Below are positions 8,432-16,632 of a stretch of DNA of 64,000 nt, one piece after another. The DNA is taken from assembly GCA_944380885.1 (NCBI GenBank), contig CALWIZ010000003.1, forward strand, positions 1-64,000. The letters are read 5' to 3'. A model generated the notes under the pieces. It was not told where the DNA came from. It searched no databases and worked only from the letters and a program-made list of their open reading frames with translations. The position numbers and the translations under genes were made by a program. Positions within the stretch are counted from its first letter, which is position 1, and every line of letters begins with the position of its first letter. Origin of the DNA: an uncultured Clostridia bacterium (GTDB lineage: Bacteria; Bacillota; Clostridia; Oscillospirales; Acutalibacteraceae).

Positions 8432-8677
8432 ATGAACGACAGAACGATGACCTTTTCCATCGGTGACCAGACCGAGCAGGAAATACGGAATATACTTACT
8501 CTGGTCTATGACGCGCTGAAAGAAAAAGGTTATAATCCTATCAATCAGATAGTCGGTTATATTCTTTCCGAGGACCCAACCTACATCACCACTCATAACA
8601 ACGCGCGCAATCTTATAAGAAAAATAGACCGCGACACGCTTTTACAGTCACTTGTAAAGTATTATTTGAGCGCATAA
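8432..8677 (+). CDS. ireB: IreB family regulatory phosphoprotein (DUF965)
   Basis: An 81-residue cytoplasmic protein of the IreB/UPF0297 family. In Enterococcus, IreB is phosphorylated by the PASTA kinase IreK and acts as a negative regulator of cephalosporin resistance. The family core is plain here: [40 protein letters not shown] and a short N-terminus with threonine (MNDRTMTFS), the region where phosphorylation occurs in the family. I chose ATG 8432, 7 nt after AGAGG, over ATG 8417, because family members begin MND. It has its own promoter and terminator. Confidence 0.93.
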   Translation: MNDRTMTFSIGDQTEQEIRNILTLVYDALKEKGYNPINQIVGYILSEDPTYITTHNNARNLIRKIDRDTLLQSLVKYYLSA

Positions 8678-8686
8678 ATCCGTATT

Positions 8687-8716
8687 AAAGGGGCTGCCGC
8701 CGCGCAGTCCCTTTTT
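8687..8716 (+). terminator. intrinsic terminator after ireB
   Basis: AAAGGGGCTGC pairs with GCAGTCCCTTT, followed by a T-run. The Fur-family gene starts only 37 nt later, so that gene may depend partly on read-through. Confidence 0.75.
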
Positions 8717-8752
8717 GATTACGCGCTGTCCGCGGCTCTTCGGAGGTTTAAA

Positions 8753-9172
8753 ATGAACGAAAGACAGAATTACAATACAAAGGCACGCAGGTTCATTCTC
8801 GATTTCCTCGCAGAGCAGAAAGGAACCGTAAGTGCTTCAGATATAGCGCAACAGCTTGAAAAAAGAGGAATGACGGTAAACAGAGCGACGGTCTACCGCT
8901 GCCTTAACAAGCTGACAGCCGAAAAAAGTCTTCTTAAATTCACTGACGGTAAAACACACAAAGCAGTCTACCGACTCGCGGACAGCGAAAGCTGCGACGA
9001 CCATCTCCACATCAAGTGCACGGTATGCGGCAAACTTATTCATCTTGACTGCGGATTTATGCACGATATTAAAAAACATCTGTCTGAACGTCACGGGTTT
9101 ACGCTTGACTGCGACGGAAGTATTTTATACGGCATATGCTCCGACTGCAAAGAAAAATCCAAGGAATTATAA
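8753..9172 (+). CDS. Fur family metalloregulator
   Basis: A 139-residue Fur/Zur/PerR-type repressor. Residues 1-80 form the winged helix (SDIAQQLEKRGMTVNRATVYRCLNKL split across the recognition helix). The dimerisation half has the metal-binding H-x-H (DDHLHIKC), the structural zinc pair CTVCGK near residue 90, and a second pair C-x2-C near the C-terminus (GICSDC). Which metal or peroxide it senses cannot be read from the sequence. AGGAGG-like SD (CGGAGG) 6 nt before ATG. It stands alone between the ireB terminator and the third T-box promoter. Confidence 0.9.
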   Translation: MNERQNYNTKARRFILDFLAEQKGTVSASDIAQQLEKRGMTVNRATVYRCLNKLTAEKSLLKFTDGKTHKAVYRLADSESCDDHLHIKCTVCGKLIHLDCGFMHDIKKHLSERHGFTLDCDGSILYGICSDCKEKSKEL

Positions 9173-9180
9173 AAAAATTC

Positions 9181-9209
9181 TTGACAAATCATCTTTATGG
9201 TGGTATTAT
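9181..9209 (+). promoter_or_regulatory. promoter of the leuA-like/metY/metA operon
   Basis: Consensus TTGACA (9181-9186), 17-nt spacer, TATTAT (9204-9209), followed directly by the T-box. Confidence 0.85.
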
Positions 9210-9217
9210 ACTTTTAT

Positions 9218-9485
9218 ACGAAAAATGCGCTGAAGGAATTATTCTTTATTGTATGCGTTAAGAGAGCCGGCGGTCGGTGAAAGTCCGGTACGATAAAATA
9301 AAGAAGCCTCGTTCCCGAGCAGAGCGGCTGAAAATTACAGTAAGCCGTTACGGAGCTGCACCGTTATCAGAGCAGAGAGCTTGTTGGAGCTCTATTGAGT
9401 GACCGTTTTTATAACGGTAATCAGGGTGGTACCGCGAAATGTTTCGTCCCTGAGACTGCACAATGCAGTCTCAGGGATTTTTTAT
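9218..9485 (+). promoter_or_regulatory. T-box leader of the leuA-like operon, predicted leucine specifier
   Basis: It has AAGAGAGCCGG, GGTGAAAGTCC, CACCGTTA and the T-box AGGGTGGTACCGCG (9423-9436). The terminator is a perfect 13-bp stem (9448-9460 with 9464-9476, loop CAA) and a T-run. Aligned to the pheST leader at the 6-nt-GAG position, the specifier is CTC (9308-9310), leucine. One extra nucleotide precedes it compared with the Phe leader, so proline (CCT) is a weaker alternative. Neither a Met nor a Cys codon falls at this site, although metY and metA lie in the operon. Confidence 0.9.
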
Positions 9486-9544
9486 TGTCAATACCGGAAT
9501 TTCCGAACCGCTGTCCAACAATAAAAAAAGAAAGGTATGTTGAA

Positions 9545-10927
9545 ATGAAAAACATCAAAATTGCTGACAGAACTCTTTGCACGGAAGACTCACAGTTCTC
9601 TTTCAAGGAAAAAATCGAGGTCGCACGCCTGCTTGAACGTCTCGGAGCGGACACAATAGAAATACCCGAAATCACAAACTTCCGCACCGATGCGCTTTTT
9701 GTAAGAACCGTCGCCGCCTTCGCCAAAAACAGCGTTATCTCCGTATGCGGAGGCATGACCGAGGAAAGCATTGAAAACGCGGCAACCGCTCTTAAACCTG
9801 TAAATAACCCGAGGATACGCATTGAGTTGCCGGTTTCAACAGTCGGAATGGAGTATGTATGTCATAAAAAAGCTCCGAAGATGGCGGAATTTGTCTCAGG
9901 TCTTGTCTCAGCCGCTAAATCCAGATGTGAAAGCGTTGAGTTCTGCGCGCTTGACGCTACAAGAGCCGACGCCGAATTTGTCTTTGAAATTACCGACGCC
10001 GCGATAAACGCCGGAGCAGGCATTATAACCATATGTGACAGCGCGGCTGAAATGATGCCCGATGTATTCGCGGAATTTATAGCGAAAACCGCCGAGCATA
10101 TAAACGGAAAAGCCGAAATCGCGGTTATGTGCAGCGATAAAAACGGTATGGCAGCGGCAAGCGCTATTCTTGCAGTTAAAAACGGCGCAGATACCGTAAA
10201 GACCGCCGTTTGCAGAGATATTACAGAGCTCGAGACCTTTGCGGGAACGATCAAGAACTGCGGAAACAGCTGCGGCTTTGAAAGCGGAATAAAATATACC
10301 GAGCTTAACCGCATTGTAAAACAGATAATGTGGATAACAGGCAAAAAAGCGGAAAAGCCTGCTGTTTCATCCGTAGAAAGCACCGAAGACACGGTAATGC
10401 TCGACCGCAACGACGATAAAGAAGCCGTAACGGCCGCTGTAAAAAATCTCGGTTACGATTTATCAGACGAGGACTGCGGCAAGGTATTTGAAGAATTTCA
10501 GCGTGTAGCCGACAAAAAGCGTGTAGGGGCTAAAGAACTCGAAGCCATAATCGCATCAAGCGCAATGCAGGTTCCTCCTGCATACAAGCTGATAAGCTAT
10601 GTGATAAACAACGGAAACATAATATCCGCAACCGCCCAGATAACGCTTATGAAGGACGGTGAGGAGCAGAAGGGCATCTGCATAGGCGACGGTCCGATTG
10701 ATGCCGCTTTCCGCGCGATTGAACAGATAATCGGACATCACTACGAGCTTGACGACTTCCAGATTCAGGCAGTAACAGAGGGCAAGGAAGCTATGGGCTC
10801 TGCGCTTGTAAAGCTGCGCCGTGACGGCAAACTCTATTCAGGCAACGGAATTTCGACCGATATTATAGGTGCCAGCGTAAGGGCGTACATAAACGCGGTA
10901 AACAAGATAGTATACGAGGAGGCGTAA
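9545..10927 (+). CDS. LeuA-like protein lacking catalytic residues, with intact leucine-binding-type domain
   Basis: A 460-residue protein with the layout of 2-isopropylmalate synthase: TIM barrel (~1-280), linker (~330-350), C-terminal LeuA allosteric domain (~345-460, CIGDGPIDAAFRAI and STDIIGASVRAYINAVN). In active LeuA the barrel starts DTTLRDGEQ; here it is DRTLCTEDSQ, so the catalytic Arg is Cys12. The metal-binding HCHND is M195-C196-S197-D-K, and the NGIGERAGN segment reads VCRDITELE. The fold is clearly related (ICDSAAEMMPDVF matches the IPDTVG...P-E-F strand). It therefore probably cannot do the Claisen condensation; a pseudoenzyme or leucine sensor is one reading, a new reaction another. 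Start ATG 9545, since upstream in-frame sequence is the T-box. Confidence 0.75.
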   Translation: MKNIKIADRTLCTEDSQFSFKEKIEVARLLERLGADTIEIPEITNFRTDALFVRTVAAFAKNSVISVCGGMTEESIENAATALKPVNNPRIRIELPVSTVGMEYVCHKKAPKMAEFVSGLVSAAKSRCESVEFCALDATRADAEFVFEITDAAINAGAGIITICDSAAEMMPDVFAEFIAKTAEHINGKAEIAVMCSDKNGMAAASAILAVKNGADTVKTAVCRDITELETFAGTIKNCGNSCGFESGIKYTELNRIVKQIMWITGKKAEKPAVSSVESTEDTVMLDRNDDKEAVTAAVKNLGYDLSDEDCGKVFEEFQRVADKKRVGAKELEAIIASSAMQVPPAYKLISYVINNGNIISATAQITLMKDGEEQKGICIGDGPIDAAFRAIEQIIGHHYELDDFQIQAVTEGKEAMGSALVKLRRDGKLYSGNGISTDIIGASVRAYINAVNKIVYEEA

Positions 10928-10930
10928 AAA

Positions 10931-13441
10931 ATGAAGTTAGCATTTTCAACCAAAGGCTGGCATAACAGCAGCTTTGAGGATTTCTGCGGAATTGCCAAAG
11001 ACCTGAAATTTGAAGGAATAGAACTGCATAATATTCACGGACCGCTCTTTACAGAGAAAGACGGTGCTTTTCATGATTACGCCGCCGCATCAACCGTAAG
11101 AAAGCTGTATGAATTAGGACTTCAGATACCATGTATCGACGCTATATGCAATCCCGGTGCTCCGGCCGAAAAGGACATCAGCGTAAAGGAAATAACCGAC
11201 TGCCTTGATATAGCGAAAAACCTGCATATACCCTATGTCCGCGTAAAGGCGGCAGAGGGCGATGCTGACGCCGTAGCTGAGGTAATTAGGAAAGTTATTC
11301 CCGACGCCGAGGAAAAGGGCGTGGCGCTGCTTATAGAAACCACAGGCATATTCTGCGATACCGCCGTTTTGCGCGAACTGCTTGAAAGTTTCGCCTGCGA
11401 CAGCCTCGCGGCTTTATGGGATATGTATTCCACATTCTTTACCGCCGGAGAAGGCCCTGAAGACACTATCAGGAATCTCGGCGCGTATGTAAAGCATGTT
11501 CATATAAAGGACGCCGCAAAAACCGAAAGCGGCACCGAATTTTGTCTTATAGGCGAGGGTCAACTGCCCGTTAAGGAAATGATGCTGGCGCTGCGCTCAG
11601 TAAACTACGACGGTTTTATTTCGCTTGAATGGGATCCCGACTGGTGTCCCGAGCTTGACGATATGGAGATAATATTCTCACACTTTGTAAATTACATAAG
11701 CCAGTACGGTGACACCTCAAAGGCGGAATCAACACTATATTACAACCGCGCGCATACCGGAAAATACGTCTGGAAAAAGAATCTGCTTATCGACTGCACC
11801 TTCTCAGAGGTTCTCGACCGCATGGTTGAGGAATTTCCCGACCAGTACGCCTTTAAATACACCACCCTTGACTACACAAGGACATACAGCGAGTTTCGCG
11901 ACGATGTTGACGCCTTTGCCCGCTCGCTCATAGCTATGGGAGTAAAGCCGGGTCACCATGTGGCGATATGGGCGACCAATATTCCCCAGTGGTACATTTC
12001 TTTCTGGGCTACCACCAAAATCGGCGCAGTGCTGGTATCTATGAACACCGCATACAAAATTCACGAGGCGGAATATCTGCTCAAGCAGTCGGATACACAC
12101 ACGCTTATAATGATTGACGGATACCGTGATTCAAATTACTCCGAGACTATGGCAGAGCTCTGCCCCGAGCTTGAAAACACAAAGCCCGGACAGCCGCTGC
12201 ACAGCAAGCGTCTGCCCTTCCTGCGCAACGTAATCACCGTAGGCTTTAAGCAGAAAGGCTGTCTTACATGGAACGAGGCGCTCGAGCGCGGAAATCAGGT
12301 ACCCGTAAGCGAGGTTTACCGTATGGCGGCGGCGGTCGACAAGGACGATGTCTGCAATATGCAGTACACCTCGGGCACGACGGGCTTTCCAAAGGGCGTA
12401 ATGCTGACCCACTACAATGTAGTAAACAACGGCAAGTGCATAGGCGACTGTATGGAGCTTTCCACCGCAGACCGCCTTATGGTTCAGGTTCCGATGTTCC
12501 ACTGTTTCGGAATGGTGCTGGCAATGACGGCGGCGATGACCCACGGCACAACCCTCCTGCCACTGCCCTATTTCTCACCAAAGCCGGCGCTCGCCTGCAT
12601 TAACTCAGAGCATATTACCGCTTTCCATGGCGTTCCGACAATGTTTATCGCCATGCTTGAAAATCCGGACTTTGAAAAAACCAATTTTTCATATATGCGT
12701 ACCGGAATTATGGCGGGAAGTCCCTGCCCTATTTCTGTTATGCGGGACGTTGTGGACAAGATGAATATGAAGGAAATCGTAATCACTTACGGTCAGACAG
12801 AAGCGTCCCCCGGCTGCACAATGAGCTCTATCAACGATTCGATAGAAGCGCGTGTCGGAACAGTAGGCAAGGCGCTGCCTGAAATAGAGTGCAAAATTAT
12901 AAATCCCGAAACCGGAGAAGACTGTCCCGACGAGGTCACGGGCGAGTTTGTAGCGCGCGGCTACAATATAATGAAGGGCTATTACAAAATGCCCAAGGCT
13001 ACCGCCGCGGCTATCGACAAGGACGGATGGCTGCACACGGGTGACCTTGCCTGCCGCACTCCGGAGGGTTATTACCGCATAACCGGAAGACTTAAGGATA
13101 TGATAATCCGCGGCGGTGAAAATATTTATCCTAAGGAAATAGAAGAATTCATATACACCCACCCGAAGGTCAAGGACGTACAGGTAATCGGTGTACCAGA
13201 CGAGCAGTACGGTGAGGAAATAATGGCGTGTATAATCCTCAAAGACGGCGAGACCATGACCGAGGCGGAAATGAAAGAATACATCAACGCTCACATGGCG
13301 CGCCACAAGGTACCGCGTTATATCGATTTTGTGGACAGCTTCCCGATGAATGTTGCCGGAAAGATACTCAAATACAAAATGCGTGAGGACGCGGTCAAAA
13401 AGCTGGGTCTTCAAAAAGCGGACAGCGTGGTGACCGCGTAA
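10931..13441 (+). CDS. fusion of xylose-isomerase-like TIM barrel and acyl-CoA synthetase
   Basis: One 836-residue chain with two enzyme modules. Residues 1-~265 are a sugar-phosphate isomerase/epimerase-type barrel with its metal-ligand pattern kept (LLIETTG, LWDMYS, VKHVHIKD, ISLEWD). Residues ~275-836 are an AMP-forming acyl-CoA synthetase: P-loop YTSGTTGFPKGVMLTH (~477-492), VTYGQTEASPG, WLHTGDLA, and the C-terminal lid with GRLKDMIIRGGENIYP and a GKILKYK catalytic lysine. It would activate a carboxylic acid as acyl-CoA after an isomerase or hydrolase step. The gene starts 4 nt after the leuA-like stop and shares 1 nt with the next gene. Such a fusion is unusual. Substrate unknown. Confidence 0.88.
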   Translation: MKLAFSTKGWHNSSFEDFCGIAKDLKFEGIELHNIHGPLFTEKDGAFHDYAAASTVRKLYELGLQIPCIDAICNPGAPAEKDISVKEITDCLDIAKNLHIPYVRVKAAEGDADAVAEVIRKVIPDAEEKGVALLIETTGIFCDTAVLRELLESFACDSLAALWDMYSTFFTAGEGPEDTIRNLGAYVKHVHIKDAAKTESGTEFCLIGEGQLPVKEMMLALRSVNYDGFISLEWDPDWCPELDDMEIIFSHFVNYISQYGDTSKAESTLYYNRAHTGKYVWKKNLLIDCTFSEVLDRMVEEFPDQYAFKYTTLDYTRTYSEFRDDVDAFARSLIAMGVKPGHHVAIWATNIPQWYISFWATTKIGAVLVSMNTAYKIHEAEYLLKQSDTHTLIMIDGYRDSNYSETMAELCPELENTKPGQPLHSKRLPFLRNVITVGFKQKGCLTWNEALERGNQVPVSEVYRMAAAVDKDDVCNMQYTSGTTGFPKGVMLTHYNVVNNGKCIGDCMELSTADRLMVQVPMFHCFGMVLAMTAAMTHGTTLLPLPYFSPKPALACINSEHITAFHGVPTMFIAMLENPDFEKTNFSYMRTGIMAGSPCPISVMRDVVDKMNMKEIVITYGQTEASPGCTMSSINDSIEARVGTVGKALPEIECKIINPETGEDCPDEVTGEFVARGYNIMKGYYKMPKATAAAIDKDGWLHTGDLACRTPEGYYRITGRLKDMIIRGGENIYPKEIEEFIYTHPKVKDVQVIGVPDEQYGEEIMACIILKDGETMTEAEMKEYINAHMARHKVPRYIDFVDSFPMNVAGKILKYKMREDAVKKLGLQKADSVVTA

Positions 13442-14247
13442 TGATACAAGGATATTTCGTCACCGACGCTCACTGCCATATTTACCCCGAAAAAATAGCC
13501 GAACGCGCCATCCACGGCACGGATACCTTTTACAGTGAACATTCAATCGGAACAGGTACTGTGAGTAATCTTCTTGAAACAGGCGGCAAGGCAGGCATAG
13601 ACCGCTTTATCGTCCAATCGGTAGCTACCACGCCTAAACAGGTTAAAAGCATAAATGAATTTATAGCCTCCGAGGTTGAAAAGCACAAAGGAACACTTAT
13701 TGGTCTTGGTACCCTGCACCCGGACAGCTCTGATATCAGAGGCGACATCGAACACTTAATGTCACTGGGTCTTCACGGAGTGAAGCTGCACCCCGATATA
13801 CAGGCATTTAAGATAGATGATTACCGCTGTCTTAAAATTTATGAACTGTGCGAGGAAAGAAAGCTCCCGATACTTATGCACACGGGTGATAAACGTTATG
13901 ATTACTCCAACCCCAACCGTCTTCTGCCCATACTTCGGATTTATACCGGACTTACGGTTATAGGCGCGCACCTCGGCGGCTGGTCCATATGGGAGGAAGC
14001 AAGCAGAGCGTACAGCGGCATACCCAATTTTTATGTGGACTGTTCTTCCTCGTTCCATTATCTTTCGAAAGAGACTTCGGCGGCAATTATCAGGCGCTAC
14101 GGAACCGACCGCGTGCTGTTCGGAACCGACTACCCGATGTGGTCGGCGGAAAAGGAAATTGAATACTTTTTCTCACTTGGACTTGACGAAAACGAAATAA
14201 AGTGTATACTTAATACTAATGTCTCTAAAATTTTTGACCTGGAGTGA
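13441..14247 (+). CDS. amidohydrolase-2 family metal-dependent hydrolase
   Basis: A 268-residue amidohydrolase/ACMSD-type TIM barrel. Metal and catalytic residues are present: DAHCHIYP near the N-terminus (residues 9-16), GVKLHPDIQ (~117-125), PILMHTGD (~144-151), IGAHLGGW (~176-183) and VLFGTDYPMW (~225-234). This clan hydrolyses or decarboxylates small carboxylated compounds. The ATG overlaps the previous stop by one base (TAATG), so it is translationally coupled to the isomerase-ligase fusion. It probably acts on the same unknown substrate. Confidence 0.85.
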   Translation: MIQGYFVTDAHCHIYPEKIAERAIHGTDTFYSEHSIGTGTVSNLLETGGKAGIDRFIVQSVATTPKQVKSINEFIASEVEKHKGTLIGLGTLHPDSSDIRGDIEHLMSLGLHGVKLHPDIQAFKIDDYRCLKIYELCEERKLPILMHTGDKRYDYSNPNRLLPILRIYTGLTVIGAHLGGWSIWEEASRAYSGIPNFYVDCSSSFHYLSKETSAAIIRRYGTDRVLFGTDYPMWSAEKEIEYFFSLGLDENEIKCILNTNVSKIFDLE

Positions 14248-14252
14248 GAAAT

Positions 14253-15542
14253 ATGAAATATCTTAACAGAGATACAGTATGCGTTCAGGGAGGATATACC
14301 CCCGCGAACGGTGAACCGAGGCAGGTTCCGATAATACAGAGCACAACCTTTAAATATGCGACAAGCGAGGATATGGGAAAACTGTTTGACCTTGAGGCAA
14401 GCGGTTATTTCTACTCGCGTCTTCAGAACCCCACCTGCGACACGGTGGCGGCGAAAATATGCGAGCTTGAGGGAGGTACGGCGGCAATGCTTACCTCATC
14501 AGGCCAGGCGGCGTCCTTTTACGCAATATTCAACATTGCCTCCTGCGGAGACCATATAGTCTCCTCTTCCTCTATTTACGGTGGTACTTTCAATCTTTTC
14601 GCCGTCACTATGAAGCGTATGGGAATAGATTTCACATTTGTCTCACCCGACTGCACAAAAGAGGAGCTTGACGCGGCGTTCAAACCTAACACAAAGGCGG
14701 TTTTCGGCGAAACTATCGCCAATCCGGCGCTTACGGTTTTCGATTTTGAAAAGTTTTCTGCCGCGGCACACTCCCACGGCGTGCCGCTTATAGTTGACAA
14801 TACCTTTGCTACGCCGGTAAACTGCCGTCCCTTTGAATGGGGCGCGGATATTGTCACCCATTCAACCACAAAGTATATGGACGGCCACGGAGCGGCGGTC
14901 GGCGGCTGCATAGTTGATTCCGGCAAATTTGACTGGACAAAATATCCGGACAAATACCCGGGACTCTGCACACCTGACGAAAGCTATCACGGTGTTACCT
15001 ATACCGAGCGTTTCGGACTCGGCGGCGCCTACATCACAAAAGCTACCGTTCAGTTAATGCGTGATTTTGGCTCGGTTCAGTCGCCGCAGAGCGCTTTTAT
15101 CCTCAATTTAGGACTTGAAAGTCTCCATGTGAGAATGGCGCGTCACTGTGAAAACGCTCTTGCTGTCGCCAAGGCACTGAGCTGTGATGACAGGATTTCC
15201 TACGTTGTATATCCGGGTCTTGAAGGTGACAAGTATCACACACTTGCGCAAAAGTATATGCCGAACGGCACCACCGGTGTAGTCAGCTTTGCGCTTAAAG
15301 GCGGCAGAGCGGCGGCGGAAACCTTTATGAAAAATCTTAAAATCGCCGCTATCGAAACCCACGTTGCCGACGCGCGCACCTGCTGTCTCCATCCGGCAAG
15401 TACAACACACCGCCAGATGACAGAGGAAGAGCTTACGGCGGCAGGCGTACCGTCTGACCTTGTAAGATTCTCCTGCGGACTCGAAAGCTCTGAAGACCTT
15501 ATAGCGGACATTAAGCAGGCGCTTGACTGCATTGGCAGATAA
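14253..15542 (+). CDS. metY: O-acetylhomoserine sulfhydrylase (aminocarboxypropyltransferase)
   Basis: A 429-residue Cys/Met metabolism PLP enzyme that makes homocysteine from O-acetylhomoserine and sulfide. It shows YSRLQNPT, the PLP lysine Lys207 in THSTTKYMDGHG, a cofactor region SSGQAASF and the C-terminal RFSCGLESSEDLIADI. Length and the insert after the lysine (the PDESYHGV region) are typical of MetY rather than MetB or MetC. I chose ATG 14253, 8 nt after GGAG; an in-frame GTG at 14244 overlaps the SD. The next gene, metA, supplies O-acetylhomoserine. Confidence 0.95.
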   Translation: MKYLNRDTVCVQGGYTPANGEPRQVPIIQSTTFKYATSEDMGKLFDLEASGYFYSRLQNPTCDTVAAKICELEGGTAAMLTSSGQAASFYAIFNIASCGDHIVSSSSIYGGTFNLFAVTMKRMGIDFTFVSPDCTKEELDAAFKPNTKAVFGETIANPALTVFDFEKFSAAAHSHGVPLIVDNTFATPVNCRPFEWGADIVTHSTTKYMDGHGAAVGGCIVDSGKFDWTKYPDKYPGLCTPDESYHGVTYTERFGLGGAYITKATVQLMRDFGSVQSPQSAFILNLGLESLHVRMARHCENALAVAKALSCDDRISYVVYPGLEGDKYHTLAQKYMPNGTTGVVSFALKGGRAAAETFMKNLKIAAIETHVADARTCCLHPASTTHRQMTEEELTAAGVPSDLVRFSCGLESSEDLIADIKQALDCIGR

Positions 15543-15554
15543 GGCGGTAAAGCT

Positions 15555-16472
15555 ATGCCTATTAAAATACCAAACGATTTGCCGGCAGTAAAAACGCTTA
15601 ACGACGAAAACATTTTTGTTATGACCGAAACAAGGGCTATAACTCAGGATATACGCCCGCTTAAAATACTGCTGTTAAATCTTATGCCTAAAAAGATTGA
15701 GACCGAAACACAGCTTTCGCGTCTCCTCGGAAACTCTCCTCTTCAGGTTGACCTTGAGTTTATACACACCAAGAGCCACAAATCTAAAAATACCTCAGCG
15801 GAACACCTTTTTACTTTTTACAAAACCTTTGACGACATAAAGAACCGCACCTTTGACGGAATGATAATAACCGGTGCGCCTGTTGAGCTTATGGAATTTG
15901 AGCAGGTAGAATACTGGGAAGAGCTGTGTGAAATAATGGAGTGGAGCAAAACCCACGTTCACAGCACCTTCCACATTTGCTGGGGCGCTCAGGCAGGGCT
16001 TTACTATCATTACGGTATAAAGAAATATCCGCTTGATAAAAAGCTGTTCGGCGTTTTTCCGCACAAAGCAGATTACAAGCGCTCTATTTTGTTCAGAGGA
16101 TTTGACGATGTGTTTATGGTACCGCAGTCAAGGCACACCACGGTCAGAACAGAAGACATAAAGGCGGTTCCGGAGCTTAAAATTCTTGCCTCCTCAGACG
16201 AAGCGGGAGTATACGCTATTTCAACCGACAAAGGCAGACAAATTTTCATCACAGGTCATTCGGAATACGACGCCGGCACTCTTGCAGCGGAATATTTCAG
16301 AGATAAAAATGAAGGCAAGCCGATAGAAATTCCGAAAAACTATTTTCCGGACGATGACCCCGAAAAGCCGCCGATCGTAACATGGCGCTCACACGCAAAT
16401 CTGCTTTACTCAAACTGGCTCAACTATTTTGTTTACCAGACTACACCCTACGATATAAACAAGATAAAATAA
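15555..16472 (+). CDS. metA: homoserine O-acetyltransferase (MetA type)
   Basis: A 305-residue MetA acyltransferase. Catalytic Cys142 lies in HICWGAQAG, with a downstream His/Glu in ITGHSEYD. Residue 111, which decides the acyl donor in this family, is Glu ([10 protein letters not shown]), whereas the E. coli succinyl enzyme has Gly. Published work on MetA links Glu111 to acetyl-CoA use, so this should be an acetyltransferase despite the historic succinyltransferase name. This fits the adjacent metY. It is the last gene of the T-box operon and ends in a terminator. Confidence 0.94.
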   Translation: MPIKIPNDLPAVKTLNDENIFVMTETRAITQDIRPLKILLLNLMPKKIETETQLSRLLGNSPLQVDLEFIHTKSHKSKNTSAEHLFTFYKTFDDIKNRTFDGMIITGAPVELMEFEQVEYWEELCEIMEWSKTHVHSTFHICWGAQAGLYYHYGIKKYPLDKKLFGVFPHKADYKRSILFRGFDDVFMVPQSRHTTVRTEDIKAVPELKILASSDEAGVYAISTDKGRQIFITGHSEYDAGTLAAEYFRDKNEGKPIEIPKNYFPDDDPEKPPIVTWRSHANLLYSNWLNYFVYQTTPYDINKIK

Positions 16473-16477
16473 GTTTT

Positions 16478-16513
16478 GGCGCTGACCGGAAATTCCTGAT
16501 CAGCGCTTTTTTA
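16478..16513 (+). terminator. terminator of the metY-metA operon
   Basis: GGCGCTGA-CCGG with CCTG-A-TCAGCGC, followed by TTTTTT. It begins 6 nt after the metA stop codon. Confidence 0.8.
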
Positions 16514-16542
16514 CTGAATTTTTACAGCCTGTTTTTAACCTG

Positions 16543-16589
16543 CAACCTACGGTTGCGGTGCTTCAACCCGCGGTTGGTAGACTGCAACC
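16543..16589 (+). promoter_or_regulatory. three phased CAACC operator-like repeats
   Basis: CAACC occurs at 16543, 16564 and 16585, exactly 21 bp apart. The first two are followed by 3 nt and GGTTG, giving inverted repeats CAACC-TAC-GGTTG and CAACC-CGC-GGTTG; the third has no partner. A -10-like TATGAT follows at about 16601, upstream of the XRE regulator gene. Two-turn phasing suggests cooperative protein binding on one face of the DNA, perhaps autoregulation. No known family consensus was recognised. Confidence 0.5.
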
Positions 16590-16632
16590 GCTTTTTATAG
16601 TATGATTTCTTTACCGAAAGGAGGACGGGTTT

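Noticed and set aside
9395-9544. Upstream extension of the LeuA-like protein
   Set aside because: It covers the T-box and terminator; family similarity begins at MKNIKIADRT.
12689-13414. Open frame of 241 codons opposite the acyl-CoA synthetase
   Set aside because: It is antisense to well-conserved ligase motifs and lacks a ribosome site.
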